Below, piece by piece: positions 48,709 through 56,774 of a stretch of 64,000 nt of DNA (within the stretch, counting starts at the first letter, position 1; the number at the start of each line of letters is the position of its first letter). This DNA is from JANQJD01 sp965601685 (GTDB taxonomy: Bacteria > Pseudomonadota > Alphaproteobacteria > Rhodospirillales > Rhodospirillaceae), in contig CBFCWI010000002.1 of NCBI GenBank assembly GCA_965601685.1, positions 1 to 64,000 on the forward strand. Reading direction: 5' to 3'. The notes under the pieces are model-generated. The model saw only the letters and a list, made by a program, of their open reading frames with translations. It was not told the DNA's origin and did no database searches. The position numbers and the translations under genes were made by a program.

Positions 48709-49128
48709 TTAATTGCCGCTTCCGGACGGGAGGTGCTCTTGTAGGCCTGGTGTCGACGCATGACACATGAAACAGTCAGGAGTGACCGCTGCGTACGTAT
48801 GACAGCTATTACAGAAATGTTCTGAACTCGCAATCGTGACCGGCCTGCCGTCAGATCCCAGCACAGCATGGCAGGAAACACACTCCCGCAAGCTGTGCCT
48901 AGTAGTCCGGATACCCTTGTACATAGTCTGATCACGCTGGTGTTTGAGGAGTTCCATATGGTTGCGCCGCATGAAACCCGTCTCTTCGACACACCGCTGA
49001 CTCTTGCCTTGTGGGATTCCTCCTTGTGGAATCAACGGCACAAGCCTCTCTTCGGCTGTGGTAACCGCCGGAGCGATGCCGCTTAATGCCACTAGAACCG
49101 CAACAACAAGCCGGCAGACTCCAATCAT
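48709..49128 (-). CDS. dsrJ: DsrJ, triheme cytochrome c
   Basis: DsrJ is the periplasmic triheme cytochrome of DsrMKJOP. The 139-residue protein has an uncleaved N-terminal membrane anchor (VCRLVVAVLVALSGIAPAV) and three CxxCH sites: CVSCH (83-87), CNSCH (106-110) and CFMCH (119-123). The conserved Cys46 in KSQRCVEET and FMRRNHM could provide the unusual axial ligands known for this family. The start is ATG 49128, 2 bp after the dsrL stop, with GAGGAG within dsrL. Confidence 0.95.
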   Translation of the reverse strand: MIGVCRLVVAVLVALSGIAPAVTTAEERLVPLIPQGGIPQGKSQRCVEETGFMRRNHMELLKHQRDQTMYKGIRTTRHSLRECVSCHAVLGSDGRPVTIASSEHFCNSCHTYAAVTPDCFMCHASTPGLQEHLPSGSGN

Positions 49129-49130
49129 AG

Positions 49131-51062
49131 TCACTCCTCGCCCATACCCATCTGAATATAACCACTCGGGCACACGTCCATGCAGATATGACAGCCAATG
49201 CACTTAGCATAGTCGGTATCTACATAGCGGCCCATAGCTCTCTCCTTTTTCTTGACACGGTAAATCGCTATTTGTGGACAGTAGATTACGCATTCATCAC
49301 ATTCAAAACATAAGCCACAACTCATGCATCTCTTAGCTTCGTCTACAGCTTTTTTCTCGTCAAGATTCGCAAAGCGCTCGCGAAAATTGCCTAGCACCTC
49401 ATCTTCTGTAATACTCACCTCGGAGCGGCGATTCATAGCACTATGCTGAAAGTGCCCTAGGAACATACGCTCATGGGTGACGATTTCGTGTGCAGATCGA
49501 TCTTCAAAGTTATGGACAGCAAAATTGGCTGCGTTTGTGCCCCACACTTCGCCGTGCTGGTACGGCTCTGGCTCTAGACCACGGCTGTGTAACTCACCGA
49601 GCAGATTGAAGTGATGCACGTCTACCTTCGGCCGGCGCTCTAGCTCTTTACTTCCTAAATAAGTATCTATGGACTCGCATGCTATCCGCGCATGTCCAAT
49701 AGCAGTTGTCAATAGATGCGGCTTGATAACATCACCACCAACGAAATGACCCTTGTGTGATGAAACCCGATAAAAGCGATCAGCACTGATAAGACCACGG
49801 CCATTATTCAGGGACTCAATCCCTGTAAAATCACCACCCTGACCTACTGCAGACACAATCAGAGTACAATCAATGTTGAAAGCCTTATCCTGATGCGGGA
49901 TCATGGTATTGCCTTCCCACTCGACAGGCATCACACGAAGTGCAGTAGCGCGGCCGTCGGGGTCACAGATGACTTCGAGTGGCACGAGACTTTCCTTGAT
50001 GAGCACGCCTTCCTTCTGCACGGAATCGAGCTCATGTTGAGTGGCAGGCATCTTGGTAATATGTCTGCGGTATATGATCCAGACATCAGCACCTTCTCTA
50101 CGAGCAACTGAGGCAACATCATGAGCCGTGTAGCCGAGAATCACGTTCTCCGGACGATCTTTCTCCGATACGTGGTCAATGTGGCCAATGCGACGCGCAA
50201 CCGCAGCGACGTCCATTGCTGTATCACCGCCACCAATCACTAGTACTCGACCATGCAGATGTTGGAGACGATTCTCATTAAAAGCGCGTAAAAAAGAAAC
50301 ACCACTGACGCAATTCGATGCCTCACCACCGGCAATGCCGAGTGTGTTCCCAGACTGAGCCCCAATAGCCCAGAATATGGAGTCAAAGTCCTTTTCAAGC
50401 TGGGACATGGGAATATCTGTACCTACACGTGTATTAAGACGTATTTCCACTCCCATATCAAGAATTCTTTGTATCTCCGCATCCAGAACGTCCTTCGGTG
50501 TACGGTATCCAGGAATACCAAATCGCATCATACCACCTAAAGATGCATACGATTCGAAAATAGTAACCGCATGGCCTCTGCAGCGTAGAAAATAGGCAGC
50601 CGCTAAACCACCTGGTCCACCACCAATAACGGCAACTTTCTTACCCGTTTCCTTAGTGGGTGGTGAAAAAGTTATCTTGTTAGCAATTGCCCAGTCTCCA
50701 ACAAACTGCTCAACTGAGTTAATACCAACATGCTCTTCCACCATGTTCCGATTGCAACCATCTTGACACGGCGCTGGACAAACTCTACCCATAATAGCAG
50801 GAAACGGATTAGCCTCCGCCATACGCCGGAAAGCATATTCCTGCCACGACATGCCACTGGCTGGTTTATCAAGACCACGCACAATAGACAGCCAGCCGCG
50901 AATATCATGGCCGGAGGGACAACTACCCTGACACGGCGGTGTACGATGGATATAAGTAGGACATTTGTGCGAATAGCCATCAACAACAATGCGCTCACTG
51001 TGGCGATACTGTATGTTGTCCCCGTCCTTAAAACGACGGAACGTCAACGCGCCCTCACTCAT
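49131..51062 (-). CDS. dsrL: DsrL, NAD(P)H:acceptor oxidoreductase of reverse Dsr
   Basis: DsrL is the iron-sulfur flavoprotein that takes electrons from DsrAB to NAD(P)+ in sulfur oxidisers. The 643-residue protein has an N-terminal Cys-rich cluster region (C34-x9-C44-x3-C48 and RVCPAPCQDGC at 94-103), a FAD motif VAVIGGGPGGLAAAY, an NAD(P) motif VLVIGGGDTAMD, and C-terminal ferredoxin-like cysteines (CMSCGLCFECDECVIYCP and CIGCHICMDVCP). Presence with dsrEFH marks the oxidative Dsr pathway. A decayed DsrL-like fragment lies 290 bp upstream. Confidence 0.96.
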   Translation of the reverse strand: MSEGALTFRRFKDGDNIQYRHSERIVVDGYSHKCPTYIHRTPPCQGSCPSGHDIRGWLSIVRGLDKPASGMSWQEYAFRRMAEANPFPAIMGRVCPAPCQDGCNRNMVEEHVGINSVEQFVGDWAIANKITFSPPTKETGKKVAVIGGGPGGLAAAYFLRCRGHAVTIFESYASLGGMMRFGIPGYRTPKDVLDAEIQRILDMGVEIRLNTRVGTDIPMSQLEKDFDSIFWAIGAQSGNTLGIAGGEASNCVSGVSFLRAFNENRLQHLHGRVLVIGGGDTAMDVAAVARRIGHIDHVSEKDRPENVILGYTAHDVASVARREGADVWIIYRRHITKMPATQHELDSVQKEGVLIKESLVPLEVICDPDGRATALRVMPVEWEGNTMIPHQDKAFNIDCTLIVSAVGQGGDFTGIESLNNGRGLISADRFYRVSSHKGHFVGGDVIKPHLLTTAIGHARIACESIDTYLGSKELERRPKVDVHHFNLLGELHSRGLEPEPYQHGEVWGTNAANFAVHNFEDRSAHEIVTHERMFLGHFQHSAMNRRSEVSITEDEVLGNFRERFANLDEKKAVDEAKRCMSCGLCFECDECVIYCPQIAIYRVKKKERAMGRYVDTDYAKCIGCHICMDVCPSGYIQMGMGEE

Positions 51063-51266
51063 CGAACCTCTCCTATGTCGTCTTCGCCAGAAAACCCGTA
51101 CACTCCCACCTGTCAGCCTATCATCGCCGCAGCTTGCCTCCTAGCCATCCCAGCCTAAAACGGCTACGACCGTGCGAAGAACGATTGCTGCCACTGTTGT
51201 CTCCTTTACGCCTCGTCCCCTTGCGGATCACACAATTGGCACACTCGCAAAACCGCTTATGTAGCG

Positions 51267-51289
51267 CAGCCAGCCATAGTAGCTGGCTG
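51267..51289. terminator. 8-bp perfect hairpin upstream of dsrL
   Basis: CAGCCAGC (51267-51274) and GCTGGCTG (51282-51289) pair around a 7-nt loop. It stands between the pseudogene remnant and dsrL. No T-run follows, so a role as attenuator or RNA-processing site is as likely as termination. Confidence 0.4.
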
Positions 51290-51349
51290 TTCACACTTCA
51301 AAACTGCCAAGTAGCACCTTATTATACTCACAAAACATGTGCTGAGACT

Positions 51350-51559
51350 ATTTTTTACAACCTGATTGTAATCTTCACACGGTGCTGAGCACACACGCCC
51401 CATCACTTTTATACGGAGAAAGGCGTACCACCATGCTGATGCCCGTAATAAGGGATTCATCGATGCCTCACGGGGAACCCACGCGCATGCGCGCGCCATG
51501 GCCTCCCTACAACTACCCTTACAGAGAGGGTTGGTGTATCCATAAACTGCACACTCTTT
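51350..51559 (-). pseudogene. DsrL-like N-terminal fragment
   Basis: A 70-codon stretch, in one frame, aligns with DsrL residues 33-110. It keeps the exact C-x9-C-x3-C spacing (K-E-C ... PLCKGSC versus CPTYIHRTPPCQGSC in DsrL), then WYAF (DsrL EYAF), MGRVCSAPCED (DsrL MGRVCPAPCQD). A 7-residue gap and loss of the last Cys of the second cluster are seen. A TAG stop lies 15 codons upstream with no start codon before the first Cys motif, and the frame ends soon after 51257, so the fragment cannot encode a whole protein. It is either a decayed tandem copy of dsrL or a relic of a related GltD-type flavoprotein. Confidence 0.75.
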
Positions 51560-51709
51560 AGTAAGGAATTCCCTCTTGACAAAACCCTCTCCTTGCTACC
51601 TTCGCAGTGATACAGCGCGGCCCGCCCGCCTGTCCTCCGAGAGCGGTCTTAGCCCAGCGGAGGCGGCGACCACTATTTGTTGACAATAAGTCCTCCAGAG
51701 ACAGGGAGA

Positions 51710-53209
51710 TCAAATGCTGCTTATCCCAAGATGGATAGAGTTACTGACAAGTCCATGGACAGATATAACGACATCCATTTCTATGTCGTAGTAAGGCAAG
51801 ACCTTAGTGAATTGGCTCTTGCAAATCGCACACAGGGATGCCACATGAGTGACCCCAGCCTGATCCATAACCTGCTTTAAAGCTTCGACCCTAGGCTTCG
51901 CGCCCTTGACACGCAGCTCAATCAGATCATCCGTTAGGAGTCCCCCCCCGCCGCCGCAGCAGAAAGTCTTATCGTAAGTAGTATCAGGATGCATGTCAAC
52001 ATACTTTGGTACGCATGCCTTAATGAGCTCACGTGGCAACACGAATTGTCCACCAGGAACACCTCCCATGCGAGCCCCTCGCGCAACATTGCAGGAATCA
52101 TGGAGCGTCACCACCATGTCCTCATTTGCGCTGCTATCAAGTTTAATCCCACCGCGGCGAAGCAGATCCGTTGTGAATTCAATGATATGTTGGGGGACAG
52201 GGTAGTCCTTGTCTAGGAAATCCCATGGCCCAGCCAGTGTGTTCAGAAAACTGTAAGCCACCCGCCAGGCATGCCCACACTCCCCAAAAACGATGCGCTT
52301 CACTTTCAAATCATACGCTGCCTTGCGGATGCGATTGGCTACTTTATGCATCTGCTCATAGGAACCAATGAACATGCCAAAATTAGCAGCTTCCGAAGCA
52401 TAGGAACTGACCGTCCAGCTTACGCCGGCCTGATGGAACACCTTGGCATACCCTATCAGCCCATCCACATGCGGTTCGGCGAAGAAGTCTGCTGATGGAG
52501 TCACAAGCAGAACCTCTGCTCCTTCTACGTCCAGGGGAAACTTAACATCGTGCCCAGTCTGCTCCAGTACATCCTCTTCCAAGCCTTCTAGAGTGTCGGC
52601 CAAGGCCGGTCCAGGCAAGCCTAAATTATTCCCGATCTTATGAACCTTTGCTATGATCTCATTACAGTACTTCTGTCCGTAGCCGATGTAGTCCATGATG
52701 TCACGCGCTGCCATGGAAATCTCAGCAGTATCAATGCCATAGGGACAGAAGACTGAACAACGGCGGCACTGTGAACACTGATGAAAGTAAGTATACCACT
52801 CCTCTAAAACATCAGAGGTCAAATCACGGGCCCCTACTAACGGCCCAAACAGCTTTCCAGGAAGCGTGAAATAGCGCCTGTATACGCTGCGCAACAGATC
52901 CTGACGCGCAACAGGCATGTTCTTGGGATCGCCAGTCCCTAGAAAATAGTGACATTTATCAGAACACGAACCACATTTAACGCAAGTATCAAGAAAAACT
53001 CTGAGAGAACGGAATCTCTTTAACAGCTTACCCATCCGGCCTAGTGCCTCTTCTTGCCAGTGATCTACAAGACCATCTGGAAAGCCTAAAGGCCTATTGT
53101 GCTCCGGTTTAGCAACAAAAGGTCGCGAATGAGCCATTGCACCAGCCTGGATCTCAGGAACATCCTGAGCTGGCTCCTCGCTCAGCACCGGCACTTCGAA
53201 CTTGGCCAT
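51710..53209 (-). CDS. dsrK: DsrK, HdrD-like iron-sulfur catalytic subunit
   Basis: DsrK is the cytoplasmic HdrD-like subunit of DsrMKJOP, thought to act on the DsrC trisulfide/disulfide. The 499-residue protein has two 4Fe-4S motifs (CVKCGSCSDKC and CSQCRRCSVFCP) and two CCG-type domains (residues about 255-490) with the conserved CCGGGGG at the C-terminal side. The start ATG 53209 has GAGGAG upstream. dsrM precedes by about 60 bp. dsrL is separated by the unusual 647-bp gap. Confidence 0.96.
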   Translation of the reverse strand: MAKFEVPVLSEEPAQDVPEIQAGAMAHSRPFVAKPEHNRPLGFPDGLVDHWQEEALGRMGKLLKRFRSLRVFLDTCVKCGSCSDKCHYFLGTGDPKNMPVARQDLLRSVYRRYFTLPGKLFGPLVGARDLTSDVLEEWYTYFHQCSQCRRCSVFCPYGIDTAEISMAARDIMDYIGYGQKYCNEIIAKVHKIGNNLGLPGPALADTLEGLEEDVLEQTGHDVKFPLDVEGAEVLLVTPSADFFAEPHVDGLIGYAKVFHQAGVSWTVSSYASEAANFGMFIGSYEQMHKVANRIRKAAYDLKVKRIVFGECGHAWRVAYSFLNTLAGPWDFLDKDYPVPQHIIEFTTDLLRRGGIKLDSSANEDMVVTLHDSCNVARGARMGGVPGGQFVLPRELIKACVPKYVDMHPDTTYDKTFCCGGGGGLLTDDLIELRVKGAKPRVEALKQVMDQAGVTHVASLCAICKSQFTKVLPYYDIEMDVVISVHGLVSNSIHLGISSI

Positions 53210-53273
53210 AGCGTACGCTCCTCAACAGCTGGCGATCGAACTCCAATAACTTGCGCTGTATATACAAGAAAAT

Positions 53274-54020
53274 CTAATGTTCTGTATCCATACTTACTGC
53301 CCAGCCAGCCAGATGACGTCTTTCACGTGCATCGTCGCACTGGTTGCGTGTAGGACTAAAAAACACGCCGGGGAAATGAAGCAGTTTAGAGAACGGGAAA
53401 ACAATCATCAGGGTTGCTACGCAGAAGAGATGCACTAGTAGAAGAGAATCTGCTGGTAAGAGCTGTGAAGAAAACGTTAAGAGACTAACGAAAAACTTCT
53501 TCACAGCGATGATGTCAGTATGGACCGCAAATGTCATAAAGATTCCACTGAGGGCTATGCCGAGTAGCAGAATCAAAAGTAGAACATCAGACGGATTCGT
53601 GATATATCGAACACGTCTCATGGTGATGCGCCGCACCAATAATATTAGCAGACCAGCTAGCATGGTGAATGCGGCATAGGTGCCGAACGGCTGTATGAGT
53701 ACCACAGCATCCCAAATGATTCCCCATGCTGGCGACAGAAAGTAGCGAGCATGTCGCAACAATACTAGCAAGAGGCTTGCATGAAAGAGTGCTGCAAACA
53801 GCCATAACCACTTATCCGATCTGAACAGGCTTTCAAAAAGTACTGCCTCGCGCATTACACGCCATGCAGCACCACTGCGAGTCAGTGGAGTTGGCATGGT
53901 CGGAATCTTGAGAGGGGCTGGCGCACTGGCAAACTGTACCACCTTGTTGACAAATCCAAGGACGAAAATGGCTGTCGCGACATAAAACAATACCGCGTAG
54001 GCAATTGTCACGAACGACAT
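53274..54020 (-). CDS. dsrM: DsrM, NarI-like cytochrome b subunit
   Basis: DsrM is the diheme b cytochrome that pairs with DsrK. The 248-residue protein has five predicted membrane spans, including VTIAYAVLFYVATAIFVLGF and LLLILLLGIALSGIFMTF, and conserved His in LFHASLLL and LLLVHLFC (likely heme ligands). The C-terminus is cytoplasmic (GVFFSPTRNQCDDARERRHL). It follows dsrC by about 90 bp across a GC-rich hairpin. Confidence 0.94.
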   Translation of the reverse strand: MSFVTIAYAVLFYVATAIFVLGFVNKVVQFASAPAPLKIPTMPTPLTRSGAAWRVMREAVLFESLFRSDKWLWLFAALFHASLLLVLLRHARYFLSPAWGIIWDAVVLIQPFGTYAAFTMLAGLLILLVRRITMRRVRYITNPSDVLLLILLLGIALSGIFMTFAVHTDIIAVKKFFVSLLTFSSQLLPADSLLLVHLFCVATLMIVFPFSKLLHFPGVFFSPTRNQCDDARERRHLAGWAVSMDTEH

Positions 54021-54071
54021 AACACTACCGCCTCTGCCTGGATACCTGACTACTCAGGACACATGAGCAAG

Positions 54072-54103
54072 GGGCGGCCCCACAGAGGATCTGGCGACCG
54101 CCC
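54072..54103 (-). terminator. GC-rich stem-loop downstream of dsrC
   Basis: In the direction of transcription GGGCGG pairs with CCGCCC (6 GC pairs) across a 20-nt loop. It starts 11 nt after the dsrC stop codon. It may partly terminate or protect the 3' end of a dsrC mRNA and so raise dsrC above dsrMK. No T-run is seen. Confidence 0.45.
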
Positions 54104-54113
54104 ACGCGCAACA

Positions 54114-54446
54114 TCAAACACAGCCCGTCGGTTTCGGCAGGCCAGCAATCTTGCATGCCTGTTTACCTGGGCCATATGGAAACAATTCATAGAGGTATTT
54201 GTTGTTGCCTTTCTCAGGCCCCAGTTTTTTGGCAACTGCTTTGGTTAACACGCGTACAGCTGGTGCAATCTGATATTCGTTGTAATATTCACGTAGGAAG
54301 TGAATGACTTCCCAGTGCTCAGAAGTCATATCGATTCCTTCACCATTGGCAATCATCTTAGCGATGTCTTCATCCCAGCCGTTGATATCCGCGATATAAC
54401 CTTCCTCATCATGTTCGATGGTTTTACCGTTCAGTTCATAAGCCAT
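54114..54446 (-). CDS. dsrC: DsrC, sulfur-carrier protein
   Basis: DsrC carries persulfide sulfur from DsrEFH and is the substrate partner of DsrAB. The 110-residue protein ends ACKIAGLPKPTGCV with C98 and C109 separated by ten residues: both redox cysteines of true DsrC are present, unlike in TusE. A full GGAGGT ribosome site precedes the ATG. The gene follows dsrH. Confidence 0.97.
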   Translation of the reverse strand: MAYELNGKTIEHDEEGYIADINGWDEDIAKMIANGEGIDMTSEHWEVIHFLREYYNEYQIAPAVRVLTKAVAKKLGPEKGNNKYLYELFPYGPGKQACKIAGLPKPTGCV

Positions 54447-54477
54447 TTAGATACCTCCTTTTGGAACCCCGCTGTGC

Positions 54478-54780
54478 TCAAAGCCAGGCGGTCACTGGGC
54501 CATGTGCCACCACCATATCGACGAAACCGCCGTAATTTATGACTGTTACGCCCTCAATAACCTGGTGCTCATTGTACCCGCGGGCTTTCAAATCTGGGCC
54601 GAGTACAACTATCTTGAAATCCCTAGCCGCATTAGCGATTTTACTATTTATAGTTGTTTCCCGAGTCACGGCATAAACCGCATCCTCGAACAGCAAAATG
54701 ACACTACCCTTCTCTGCCCGTGCTAGGCAGGCATCAAGGGCGTTGCGCTCAAACGGTGATTTGTTGACCGTATGCAGCAT
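54478..54780 (-). CDS. dsrH: DsrH, sulfur-transfer subunit
   Basis: DsrH is the TusB-like subunit of the DsrE2F2H2 hexamer. It has 100 residues, MLHTVNKSPFERNALDACLA at the N-terminus with the conserved Cys18, and SVILLFEDAVYAV. Ordered dsrE-F-H-C genes are diagnostic for sulfur-oxidising Dsr. Confidence 0.95.
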   Translation of the reverse strand: MLHTVNKSPFERNALDACLARAEKGSVILLFEDAVYAVTRETTINSKIANAARDFKIVVLGPDLKARGYNEHQVIEGVTVINYGGFVDMVVAHGPVTAWL

Positions 54781-54791
54781 ACTCTCCCCTT

Positions 54792-55199
54792 TCAGCCGCC
54801 TAGGACAACATCCATAGAATCAATCAGAGTACGCATGGCAGCGCGGCTAATCACATCCACCGGTACAACAAAGTCCTCAACCTTCAGCCCACGTTCCTCC
54901 ATAGATTCCTTCTCGACATAAAGCTTTTCAATGTCATAGCCTTCTAGTGCCCGGTATGTAGGCAAGAAGCTCTTCATCTCGATGCCTTTGGTATCATGTC
55001 CCTTTCTGATCTGATAGACGCCATCGTCCACGAAAGCAATGTGCACGTCTTGTTCGAATGCTGCCGAGATGAGAATCATTTCTAGAACCTCAAGGGCATA
55101 GATGGTACCGTAGGGGGCCTTACGGTTTAGGTACATGAATTTCTTAACCACACCGCCGGTTTGATCCTCATGATAGTCAAGTGCCTCAATCTCAGGCAT
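54792..55199 (-). CDS. dsrF: DsrF, sulfur-transfer subunit
   Basis: DsrF is the TusC-like structural subunit of the DsrEFH complex. The 135-residue protein has VVKKFMYLNRKAPYGTIYA and HIAFVDDGVYQIRKG, both typical of DsrF. No Cys is present, as usual for this subunit. It is preceded by dsrE with a 15-bp gap. Confidence 0.95.
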   Translation of the reverse strand: MPEIEALDYHEDQTGGVVKKFMYLNRKAPYGTIYALEVLEMILISAAFEQDVHIAFVDDGVYQIRKGHDTKGIEMKSFLPTYRALEGYDIEKLYVEKESMEERGLKVEDFVVPVDVISRAAMRTLIDSMDVVLGG

Positions 55200-55214
55200 A
55201 CTGCTGCTCCCCTT

Positions 55215-55574
55215 TCAGTCCCCGAACATCACTAGGCGGTCCGATTGGATTCCAGCCTCAATGAGCTGTCCTAATCCAGAAATCCGGAACCCTTCTGCGA
55301 GCAATTCATCCTTCATACCCCGCCGTAACGCAGCTGCGACGCATACCACTAGGTCAAGACCACGCGTCTTAGCCAATATAGACCAGCGTTTGACGATGTG
55401 ACGATCATCAGACGGCGGTTCTGATAGCTTGTTCGCGTTATGAACGCCATCGTAATAGAAAAAGACGCGATAAATTTCGTGTCCCTTATCCAGGGCCGCC
55501 TCGGTAAACTTGTATGCCGAATCGGCAGCTTGATGATTGAACGGGCCTTCGTTAACTACAATACCGAACTTCAT
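55215..55574 (-). CDS. dsrE: DsrE, persulfide-carrying sulfur-transfer subunit
   Basis: DsrE is the TusD-like subunit that passes sulfur from a donor to DsrC. The 119-residue protein starts MKFGIVVNEGPFNHQ at ATG 55574; the frame is open to 55613 but the ribosome site GGGGGAGGA favours 55574. The active-site cysteine is C78 in LDLVVCVAAALRRG, the same position as in Allochromatium DsrE. Confidence 0.96.
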   Translation of the reverse strand: MKFGIVVNEGPFNHQAADSAYKFTEAALDKGHEIYRVFFYYDGVHNANKLSEPPSDDRHIVKRWSILAKTRGLDLVVCVAAALRRGMKDELLAEGFRISGLGQLIEAGIQSDRLVMFGD

Positions 55575-55615
55575 ACTCCTCCCCCTACAAGACCATCTGT
55601 CGCCACCATTCAAAC

Positions 55616-56686
55616 CTAGAAACGCAAGTGAGCCGATGCGTTCAGGCTAACACGAGCGCCACGGTAATTATCCACGTGGTACTTTGTGAAGGGCAGCTCG
55701 CTCAGTTCGAAGAAACGGGGCCAACCGACTCGCTCGATCCATTCCCCTACTCGCTCCCATGGGCGCCCGTCAGCCTTGTAGGCTCGCAAGATCTTCATCA
55801 CGACCTCAGATACCTCTGGCCAGCGTGGTGCATTGTTAGGCAGACCAGCAGCTACTAGTTTGTGGAACGTCGGTTTCGAGCGCGTTGAAGAGTGTTTCCC
55901 CCCTACCCAAATGGCGATCTTTGAGTGCACAGGATCATTGATCTGCATAGGCGGGCACGGAGGATAGCAAGCACCGCAGCACACACATTTCTTCTCGTCT
56001 ACTTCAAGGCTCGGCTTACCGTTGACAAGCGCTGGGCGAATAGCAGCGACTGGACAGCGTGCTACCACTGCGGGACGTTCACAGACATTTGCTACAAGGG
56101 TATGATCAATCTTAGGTGGTTTTGTGTGCTGGACATTGATAGCAATATCGCCCTGACCACCACAGTTAATCTGACAACAAGAGGTTGTAATCTTCACACG
56201 ATTCGGCATCTCCTCGTGTTTAAACTCATGATACAGCTCATCCATCAAAGCCTTAACAACTCCGGAAGCGTCTGTACCGGGAATATCACAATGCAACCAT
56301 CCTTGCGTGTGAGATACCATAGAGACCGAATTCCCAGTACCTCCAACAGGGAATCCTTCTGCTTCCAACTTCCCAACGAGAGGTGCTACTTTTTTCTCGT
56401 CGGAGACCATGAATTCGATATTGGAACGTGCGGTGAAACGGACGTGCCCGTCCGCATACTTATCGCCAATATCACATAACTTACGGATCGTAAAAACATC
56501 CATCTGTCGCTGGGTACCAGCCTTGACGGTCCACACAGCACTACCATTCTTAGCAACATGCCGCAGAACGCCTACACGTGGCCGATCATGCCACGCCCAT
56601 TGGCCGTAGTTTTGCTTCAACACAGGATGCATAAAAGGAAAAGGGTCCGGTACACCGCTCTCGACCGGACGACGTAATCCCGACAT
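55616..56686 (-). CDS. dsrB: Reverse dissimilatory sulfite reductase beta subunit
   Basis: DsrB is the beta subunit of the siroheme sulfite reductase, which runs oxidatively here. The 356-residue protein has the sulfite-reductase domains, the Cys-rich TTSCCQINCGGQGDIAIN siroheme-[4Fe-4S] region, and a ferredoxin insert CVCCGACYPPCPP. The start is ATG 56686 with TTGGAGGTTA upstream; the frame opens at 56746. It lies 88 bp after dsrA across a hairpin. Confidence 0.96.
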   Translation of the reverse strand: MSGLRRPVESGVPDPFPFMHPVLKQNYGQWAWHDRPRVGVLRHVAKNGSAVWTVKAGTQRQMDVFTIRKLCDIGDKYADGHVRFTARSNIEFMVSDEKKVAPLVGKLEAEGFPVGGTGNSVSMVSHTQGWLHCDIPGTDASGVVKALMDELYHEFKHEEMPNRVKITTSCCQINCGGQGDIAINVQHTKPPKIDHTLVANVCERPAVVARCPVAAIRPALVNGKPSLEVDEKKCVCCGACYPPCPPMQINDPVHSKIAIWVGGKHSSTRSKPTFHKLVAAGLPNNAPRWPEVSEVVMKILRAYKADGRPWERVGEWIERVGWPRFFELSELPFTKYHVDNYRGARVSLNASAHLRF

Positions 56687-56721
56687 CTTAACCTCCAAGA
56701 TAACTGCCGCCCTAGCTGATA

Positions 56722-56740
56722 GCCACCCACCAAGGGTGGC
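56722..56740 (-). other. Stem-loop between dsrA and dsrB
   Basis: GCCACCC (56722-56728) and GGGTGGC (56734-56740) form a perfect 7-bp stem with loop ACCAA on the plus strand; the transcript carries its complement. It lies in the 88-bp spacer before dsrB and may affect mRNA stability. Confidence 0.5.
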
Positions 56741-56774
56741 CATCATGATATGCTTTTATCTACGAACTTGGATT

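Larger units (their letters stand above)
51063..51709. other. 647-bp gap within the dsr cluster
   Basis: This gap separates dsrK from dsrL, which normally adjoin. It contains the DsrL-like pseudogene (51350-51559) and a strong hairpin (51267-51289). No intact gene was identified. Confidence 0.6.

Noticed and set aside
51121..51310. Minus-strand frame encoding a basic peptide with a CECANC motif
   Set aside because: It is short, has no clear ribosome site, spans the 8-bp hairpin and is probably a chance frame in the decayed gap before dsrL.
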